DNA of 64,000 bases from NCBI GenBank assembly GCA_024195585.1, contig SWBL01000258.1, positions 1-64,000 on the forward strand. The letters run 5' to 3'. The stretch comes from Aureobasidium sp. EXF-3400. Lineage: Eukaryota; Ascomycota; Dothideomycetes; Dothideales; Saccotheciaceae. The position numbers were made by a program, and so were the translations under genes. Numbering within the stretch: position 1 is the stretch's first letter; every line of letters begins with the position of its first letter. Shown here one piece after another: positions 56,643-64,000 of the stretch. Below the pieces are notes generated by a model. That model saw only the letters and a program-made list of their open reading frames with translations. It had not been told where the DNA came from and ran no database searches.

Positions 56643-59600
56643 CTACCTCCACCGTGCAGTAGCTCCCATACTCTCTCTCGCCGCCGCACCTGCAAGGTCG
56701 AGCTTTCCGCTCACAGAGCGTGGCAGACCACTGCTAGCGGTCGACGGGCCACTGACACCAAGGCCGCCGTAGGAAGTCATTTGGTGTTGATAATGCTGGG
56801 CTAGTAACGCACCGTTGCTGGCTCGTTTGCTACCAGCCATGGCTTGGTTGAGCGGTGCCTGAGGTGAGGGTGCGCTGACGGTATGCAGCAAGGGAGGAGC
56901 CAGACTCTGTCGTCTGCCTACGCTTGCAGGCTTGACTGCCTGATTCATTGCGTTATTGACATTAGGGGCCGCTGCGATTGCATTACGCGCAGCTGTGTTT
57001 GGGGTATCTGGTAAGGGACGCGCGCGAGGAGTCGCCGCCGTTGCTTGTAATGGCATTGCCGGGATTGACGGATTTGTTGGGTGTACCCGCTTGACGGGGG
57101 ACTGCGATGCCGTGGTCGTAGTCGACGACACAACTGAGGTTGCAGTTCTCGTACGTGAGCTGACAGGACCAGCTTTCCTGAATGATTCATTGGTAATGAA
57201 GGGGTGGGATACAGCCTGGTCTGGCCGCAGACGCTTCTCAGGATCCCAACGAAGACATTGAGAGAGGAAGTCCAAGAAAGCCTCGTCATCACACTTGATG
57301 GCACCACTGAGAGTCTTACTGCTAGGTCGCCTCCTCCTGCCTTTGCTTGATACTGTGACGCGAGGCTTAAGTGAAGAATCGAAGAAGAGTTTTCTTCGGG
57401 AGGCCTTCTCGATGATATCTCGAGCAGGTGGTCCGAAGATTTCCATGATACACGCGAGTTGCTCCTGCTCATTTTCACCAGGGAAAATAGGATATCCAGT
57501 AAACAGCTCTGCAAGGATACATCCGAAACTCCACATGTCGATCCCGAGACCGTAGTCACTTCCGAGAATGACCTCAGGAGAACGGTAGAAACGCGATTGG
57601 ATGTACGTGTACACTTTCTCGTCCGCTTTGCACGAACTTCCGAAGTCGATCACCCGCACATCGGCACGGCGAGGGTCGCAGAGAAGTATGTTTTCCGGCT
57701 TGAGATCACAGTGGATGATTCGTTTAGACTGAAGCAGGCATAGACAGGCTAGTATCTGGCGTGCGAACCGGCGAATGAGTTGGATTGAGAAGCCAGAGAA
57801 GTTGTGGGTCCTGATAAATTCGTAAAGGTTGATGCTGAGAGATGGGGAGGTGATGCAAAGGTGGTTTCGGAAGTAGAAAGATGATGTGATTGTCAGTGTC
57901 GCGTTGGCCTCATCAGGATCCTAGTTCTGGATTAGCACGATAGTGTCAAGGATATGGCAATCTGAAAACTCACCCATTCCTTAAGCTTTTGCAAGATGTT
58001 GACCTCAACCAAAGCTTGCTGATGGAATCGCTTCTTATTGCGAATGATCTTGACAGCACAAAGAGTGCCGAGCTTGTGGTCGATACATCTCACCACCTGT
58101 CCGAAACTTCCCTTGCCGAGGACATCGATGACCTCGTAGCGGTATCCCAGATGGTCGCCCATGATGATGTTGTAATCACCTCTCTCATCGTCATAGCCGA
58201 AATTTGTCGTTCCAGCAGCAGAAATGTCTCCAACATGTTTCTTCGCTTGTTTGGAGCCGCAGAACCAGACGCCATCCTTGTAGTCGATGATTTCTCCCTT
58301 CTCATAGATGTCCAGAAGTCCGGCTGACGATTGGATGGCCTGCGCAGGAGTCATTCTCTCCTTTTGCGTGGCACGTTTGCGCAGTTCCTCGGTTTCACGG
58401 GCGGCCACATCGATTTCACGTCTCTTTGTTGATAATTTTCTCATCTCCTCATTAGCCGCGATATCGTCCTTGTCCAGGTGTAGGGCGTTGATCGTTCGGG
58501 GCTTAGACTGAGTCGGTGTAGTTCTTGGGCCCAGGGAACGGTTCATGCTGCCAAGGATCGACCACGATGTAGAACGTTGACTCTGTGATACTACGGGCTG
58601 GGGTGCTGAAGTCGTATTTACCTGAGGTTGGCGAATCGCGATGTTACTTGGCATTGGAGGCTTAACAGCTGGAGCAGACTCAAGAGGAGGCATCTTGTGG
58701 GCAGAAGAGACAGATGGCTTGCTCCTGTGACTCTCGAGCTTTGTACTCTCGAAAGAAGGACGACCACTGCTTGATGTTGAGATAGGACTATCGGTACTCC
58801 ATGTTGCAGAGGCGGGAATTTTGGGTGGAGGCATGTCGTCGTACTTCGTAGTCTGAAGCTTAAGGGGTTCTGCATTCGATGTGTTTGTTGCTTTCGGCGG
58901 CGCCTTACGCCATCCCAAGCTCAACTTTCGACGCAGACCTGAAGCAGGAGTGGGCGGCGGCTGTTCAGTGTCTTCTGTGGAGGATACTGTGTGAATCGAC
59001 GCGGTCTCTTTGACAGACTTGGATACAGCTCGTGGTCTTGGGCCCATTGGCTTAGAAGCAAACGACTCAGCATCATGGTTTCCCAGAGTGAATTCATCTG
59101 GTAGTCTTGGGGCCTTGCTGTACTTGGAGCTAGGCTTAGGTAATGAGCCAGAGGTGAAGGGGGTAATGGCTTGACGCTTGGCTGGAGAAGGTGGTAGAAG
59201 CACACCGTTGCTTGGCTCTTCGTAACGCGGAACACGCGCACCAGGCTGAGTACTGTTGCTGCGAGCGTTGAGTGGTCTTGCAGGTTCATCGTCCTGGCGC
59301 CTGTAGAAAGTGGCTTTCGAGGCTGTCATAGGAGTGCTCGGTGTTTTTGCAGCGTTGCGCTTGAAAGGAGGCGTGGTACCTCTGTTATCAACTTCTTGCG
59401 AAGGGGCAGGGTAGGAGTTGATTCTAGCCGCAGTAGGAGTAGAAAGCGGTAGGAGGTTGAGGGGAGGGAGACGCAACGGTTGCAGTGTCTTGCCCTTGAC
59501 TGCGGGCATGGCTGGCGGAGTTTCCGAGTTGGTCCCATTGCCTACTGTAAGGCCTCTGCGATGCTGGTTTTGTCTAGAATCGGGTGTCGCAGAAGCATCT

Positions 59601-61345
59601 GCACGTCGGGCGGGTATAGGAAGAGCAGAGCCCTCGTTATCGACAGTGCCAGTCAAAGGAGTCTTGAGACCAGAAAAGAAAGGTACATCAATCAGGTCCT
59701 TCGGAGACTCGTAAGCTTTGGGTATGGCAGGTACAGGAGGAACCATCTCCTCATCATCACGTCTCTCTGCAGCGCTGTAAAGGTTTCGACTTTTGGGTGT
59801 AGGTAGCTTAGACGTTGAAGAGCTCTGACCGATTTTTCCTTGACCAGCACTTGGGGCGCGTAAAGACTGGTAGCTCGGTGTTCTCGATAGATTGAGGGAA
59901 GGAGGGGGTGCCATCCTATTCGAAGTCTCGGGTGTCGCCCTGTTCGACAGAGGGGTCAAGGCAGGTCTACGTGGAGTGGCCGAGGGCGAGCGAGGGTGTG
60001 TCATATCCTTGGATGGTGAAGGAGGAGCCTGTTTTGTGGACATTCTGCGAAGCCTACGAGCATCGGTAGGACTAATGGTCCTACCTCCAAGACCACTCAT
60101 TCTCCCCGACTTCCTCTTGTCTGATGGTGTATCGGTCCGTGGCGTCTTGGACCTATTTGTGACTTTGACATTGACGGAACGACGTTGATCCGGCAATGGA
60201 AGATCGGTCAAGGTGGCAGATCGAGGTAGGGGCTGTAGTGACTTGGCTTTGGAGGAGCGGGTAGGGGCGGCGAATGAGATATCCAAGGCGGAAGGCTGGG
60301 GAGTCGTGCCTTGAGTTTTGCGAGCATTGGTGGTGGTGGTGATTGAAGGGGTGCGGGAGAGGTCAGACAGTGGTTTCTTTTCCGACTGGGGCGCCATGGG
60401 TTTGCGTGTCACACGGGCGGTGATTCCGGAGGCAGCTATAGCGGGAGCGCCAGGACCTGTCTGACTTCCCCTCCTTGCACGTACTGGCAGAACAGAAGTC
60501 GAGGCCGAGGTCTGCAGTTGGTTTGAGGCAGTGGCCGAGAGCTGGTTGAAATTGGGTACGGAAGACTCTCGTTGGGTGATGGTCATAGGCTGAGGCTTTG
60601 AGTTTATTGAAGCCTTGATGCTCGGCGGGAGGCCTCTCGGTTTGGACTTGGATGAGTCGTACGAGGCGATGCTTGTCTGGAAATCGTCGAAATTGATGGG
60701 CGGAAGGAAGTCGAACGAGGGCGGCGTGGGCGAGTTTGCATTTTCGGATTGGCCAAAGCTGAAGCGGCTGTCGTGAGAACGGAGCTGGCGTGTCTGTGTT
60801 TGGGCCTGCGAAGCTGCTGAGGAGGGTTGTGCCGGAGCCTGGGACGGTGGTTGAGGCCGAGGCTGAGGCGGACCTTGAGGCCTGTCGAAGTTGGGCTCGC
60901 TCGAACTGTTAGGGAGGAAGGTGCGGCGGGCAGCCTCCAGTCCGAAGTTGCTATCGCTGACAATCCTGCTTTGCTTCAGTGCCAATCCAACCATCATTGG
61001 CCAGACATCAAACCTCTTGCTCTTGTTCGGCGACTCGAAGGGCCGCGGTCCTAGTAGGGGCACTCTATTCTCCTTCAACGCCGGCTTGCGCTGCTGTTGC
61101 TGCTGCTGTTGCTGGGGGCGACTGGCCGAGGCAGGGGCGGTGGGCTTGCGGAATGAAAGCGAGTCATTGTCGACGGCGAGTGATGTGCGTTGGTATTTTG
61201 TCCTGGCACGGCTCTCGGCTTGAGCGCGACACGGTCAGTGGATGCGTGCAGCTGCATGTTGTTGTTGTCGATGCTCACTCTCAGCGCCCGACTCCTCGGA
61301 ATCCTTGTGACGGCTATCCATGCCGTATCCCTCTCGAGTCTGCAT
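56643..61345 (-). CDS. pom1: DYRK-family protein kinase, Pom1-like
   Basis: Three exons (61345-61279, 61218-57974, 57920-56643) give 1529 aa. The first exon starts MQTREGYGMDSRHKDSEE and joins through a 60-nt intron (GTGAGC donor, CTGAC branch) that contains an in-frame TGA. About 1000 disordered Ser/Thr/Pro-rich residues lead to the DYRK homology box (FGYDDERGDYNIIMGDHLG) and the kinase, about 1047-1348: YRYEVIDVLGKGSFGQVVRC (Gly loop), AVKIIRNKK (Lys), HCDLKPENILL, IDFGSS and the DYRK YxY loop VYTYIQSRFYRSPEVIL. A 180-residue low-complexity tail follows. Pom1 kinases form cortical gradients and control polarity and cell size; a like role is inferred. The start codon was chosen as the only ATG that splices into the open frame. 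Confidence 0.9.
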
Positions 61346-62093
61346 GTCGACCAATTCCTATCACGACAATGCCTGGAGCATTTCTGGCTCGTAGGTGCTT
61401 CGTTTTCTGGTCCTCCTGAATGTCGACACTGGCTCAAAAAATCATGGCCGCACTATGCTTGGTCTTGTCGTCAATGATGATGTGGAAAGGAGAGACAGAC
61501 TTCGGGCTGTCAGTCTGACGGGCTTGCGGCGTGCGTGGTCGAAGGGGCTACAGACTCTGGCTAGCAGTATCCGACATGGAACTTGGTCTCTTTAGATTGT
61601 TGTTGCTCCTCGCTCGCCTAAAGCAGAATAGTCTTTCACGGAGCCTCAGGTAGACGGTCATGGCTTTGCCCTGCTACGGGTGCCCCTCTGTTATTGGCCA
61701 TAGCGGCCCTGCAGCAACAATAAGATTGTGAGAAGCATTCTTGATGCTTGCTTTTTACGAGAGATTTGATTCATTGATCTAGTCGATCGGTTTACTTGCA
61801 CTATCCATGGCAAGAAACAAAGACACACATTCTCCATGTATCTCCCCTGTCGTGTGTATAGCAGAGATGCATGAACCGGGTGTCCCTGAATACCTTTTTT
61901 CCAGATCGTCGCGGACGGGAAGGCTCGTGCATGCAGCAGGACGCGATCTTCAAACAAGCAAGAGTGACAGCCACATCCACTCCGAACCACAACCTTCGTG
62001 CCCACTGACGACATTGTGCCTTTCGTCAAACCCTTCTGGAACAACTTCCAATAGCTAGACACAACTCCTTGCCTGCTCTGTAGACCACAAAAC
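61346..62093. promoter_or_regulatory. Divergent promoter region of the DYRK kinase and the GTPase gene
   Basis: About 750 bases between two divergent starts. No credible gene is present. The last 80 bases before 62094 are CA-rich leader sequence. Confidence 0.45.
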
Positions 62094-63657
62094 ATGCCTC
62101 GCGATCCGCTCATCGCACTTGTCGGCAAGCCGTCGTCTGGCAAGAGTACCACCTTGAACAGTCTGACGGATGCCACGTCCAAAGTAGGTGCGCCATCCAC
62201 TTTTTCTTATCCTCTTCAATTCTTTCTTCTGTGCGATCCGTGTTGACCGCGTGGCCCAGGCAACTTCCCGTATGCCCTCCTCCTTCTGCCCACACTTCGT
62301 CCGTCGCATTCCTGATTACGCTTCAGATTCACTACCATCGACCCCAACCGAGCCGTAGGATATCTTCAGATCCCGTGCGCATGCTCAAGACCCGGAGTAC
62401 CGAATGTTGGCGACAAACCCCTGGTCGAAAGATGTAAACCAAACTACGGCGTGTGTAACAATGGAACCCGCTCCGTGCCTATCGAGCTACTTGACGTAGC
62501 CGGTCTGGTGCCTGGCGCACATATGGGCAAGGGTCTCGGCAACCGCTTCCTGGATGATTTGAGACACGCCGACGCTCTCATTCACGTTGTCGATGTCAGT
62601 GGAACAACCGACGCTGAGGGCAAAGCGACAAGAGGCTATGACCCTAGTGTTGACATTGAATGGCTGCGTTCTGAGATTGTCCGCTGGATCCAAGGCAACC
62701 TCATGGAAAAATGGTGCGTTCGGGCTCAGGAATTGCAGCAACCAATACAATCTAATTGAAGCACAGGGGATCTGTCAAGAGAAGACACACGGCAATCAAG
62801 GGAAACGCAGTCGACACACTACAAGGCCAATTCTCAGGTTACGGGTCCACGAAACAGATCATTGCTCGCACTCTGGACAAGCTAGAGCTGAAAGAGCCCT
62901 TGGAACACTGGAGCGATGAGACGGTGGAGAGAGTAGTCAACGCCTTTGTGGACGAAAAGTTCCCTACGGTTATTGCCTTGAACAAGATCGACCACCCCGA
63001 TGCCGATAAGAATGTCGCAAAAATCGCAAAGCTCAACGACCCCAGCACACTCGTCCTCTGCTCAGCCATCAGCGAGGTCTTTTTGCGTCGCTTGGCTAAG
63101 CAAGGCTTTGTCAAATACCAAGAAGGCAGCGAGTTCGTCGATACAAGAGAAGATATGATCGAGAACGGTGAGCCGGATGGCGGTGGCTTAAAAGAGTTGG
63201 ATGAGAAATTGCAGAAGTGAGTAGGATTGATCTCATATGGTCGAAACACTAGCTAACGAGTTTTGGCAGTCGCATTGAGAACTTGCGCGATCTGGTGCTC
63301 TATCGATTTGGTAGCACTGGTGTGAACCAAGTGCTCACACGTGCAGCAGAGATTCTGGGGCTCACGCCTGTTTTCCCCGTCAGGAACATTGCGACATTCT
63401 CGTCTGGCGATGGGCGTGAAGGCGGTGTGTTCAGAGACTGCGTTTTGGTCAAGAAGTACGTCTGGCTCGGATTCGCTTGAAGGACATGTACTAACATATG
63501 CTACAGAAACTCGACAGTGGGAGATGTGTATCGTAAGATTATGGGCGATGCGCCGTTAGCTTACGTGGAAACAGTAGGAGGGCAGAGAGTTGCTGAAGAC
63601 GATCCTGTATCGGTAGGCAAGAACGACATTTTATCGTTCAAGGTCGGAAGAGGTTAA
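62094..63657 (+). CDS. Obg-family GTPase, YGR210C-like (TGS-domain)
   Basis: Six exons (62094-62187, 62260-62269 of 10 nt, 62327-62713, 62767-63216, 63270-63455, 63507-63657) give 425 aa. G1 is [14 protein letters not shown] near residue 8; exon 2 supplies GNFP so that the text reads [19 protein letters not shown] (G2). G3 is [20 protein letters not shown]4 is ALNKIDHP and G5 is LCSAISE. The C-terminal TGS-like region includes [15 protein letters not shown] and [18 protein letters not shown]. The family is conserved in eukaryotes and archaea (YchF/Obg relatives) and is linked to ribosomes, with exact function unknown. The 10-nt exon is needed for the conserved GNFPFTTI. Confidence 0.9.
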
Positions 63658-63908
63658 AGGGGCATACAGCATTTGATAGCAGTGCTATAGACATAAAAGA
63701 GAGCATTCGATACCTCGAGTTCTGCCAAGAATTTGCATGTGAAAGTCGTGGGGCTCGGAGCCGAGTGACGTCTCGGCCAAACACGACATGGACGGCCGTC
63801 AGGCCTGAGAACTTCAACTTCCTGTCGTATGCACTCGAAAAGGTTGCGAGCGAACGAGATATGACACGCACAATCAACAAGGCAAACGAATGAACGAACT
63901 CTAAAACG
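63658..63908. other. Intergenic region at the right edge
   Basis: About 250 bases between the GTPase stop and the ATG of the truncated gene at 63909. It contains the 3' end of the GTPase transcript and the promoter of the next gene. No structure of note. Confidence 0.4.
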
Positions 63909-64000
63909 ATGGACAACTATGCGGGCACACCGATGGTCAACCGGGACGAGCCCATTCCCGTCATCCAGATCCCCTTCAACACCGACGACACGGCACCGCC
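63909..64000 (+). CDS. 5' end of a truncated gene at the window edge
   Basis: An ATG at 63909 opens a frame of 30 complete codons that runs off the window: MDNYAGTPMVNRDEPIPVIQ, then IPFNTDDTAP. The polar, Pro-rich start looks like a normal N terminus. Too little is present to assign a family. Confidence 0.45.
   Translation, partial: MDNYAGTPMVNRDEPIPVIQIPFNTDDTAP

Overview
The window is nuclear DNA of a filamentous or yeast-like ascomycete (Pezizomycotina). Genes lie on both strands and carry short introns of about 48-60 nt with GTRNGT donors, CTRAC-type branch sites and YAG acceptors. The protein families also fit: Bud6, a DYRK/Pom1-type kinase, a division 1 chitin synthase, an AcpA/Ady2-type acetate transporter, a fungal bZIP and a C2H2 plus Zn2Cys6 regulator. 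The bZIP basic region and overall gene style resemble Dothideomycetes such as Aureobasidium; this placement is an impression, not a measurement. There are no rRNA operons, intact tRNAs, CRISPR arrays or recognisable transposons.

Layout. 1-3300: unassigned sequence, a TMEM97/EXPERA membrane protein with a partly duplicated 3' end, and a 68-aa protein. 3305-10906: divergent BUD6 and PBP1 (ataxin-2). 11468-16251: inositol-type sugar transporter, a predicted HEXXHXXGXXH metalloprotease-like protein, and a bZIP factor. 17539-22914: a Dal5/Tna1-type anion transporter, a DUF1295/steroid-reductase-like membrane protein and a Pho80-type cyclin. 25253-35582: a disordered protein overlapping tail-to-tail with splicing factor YJU2, an enoyl-reductase-like MDR, a SAP-RecQ helicase and a C2H2/Zn2Cys6 regulator. 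36287-44590: a broken ORF, an SDR, a chitin synthase and an acetate transporter. 45044-49499: a secreted collagen-like WSC protein made from microexons, and a divergent CAX exchanger. 51772-55301: a delta-12-type desaturase and a P450 with an in-frame TAG. 55697-64000: a small conserved-looking protein, a DYRK kinase, an Obg-family GTPase with a 10-nt exon, and a truncated gene at the right edge.

The content is mostly housekeeping (polarity, cell wall, splicing, RNA granules, DNA repair, transport) with a few accessory genes. I see no secondary-metabolite or defence cluster. The most unusual locus is the collagen-WSC gene: 13 exons, five of them only 8-11 nt, whose splicing units each encode a whole number of Gly-X-Y triplets. 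Other points of interest are the metzincin-like motif in an uncharacterised protein, the loss of the signature Asn residues in the CAX protein, an imperfect foldback repeat at 19468-19582, and two reading frames interrupted by single TAG codons. All multi-exon models were built by hand from splice signals and frame continuity, so exon ends are predictions.
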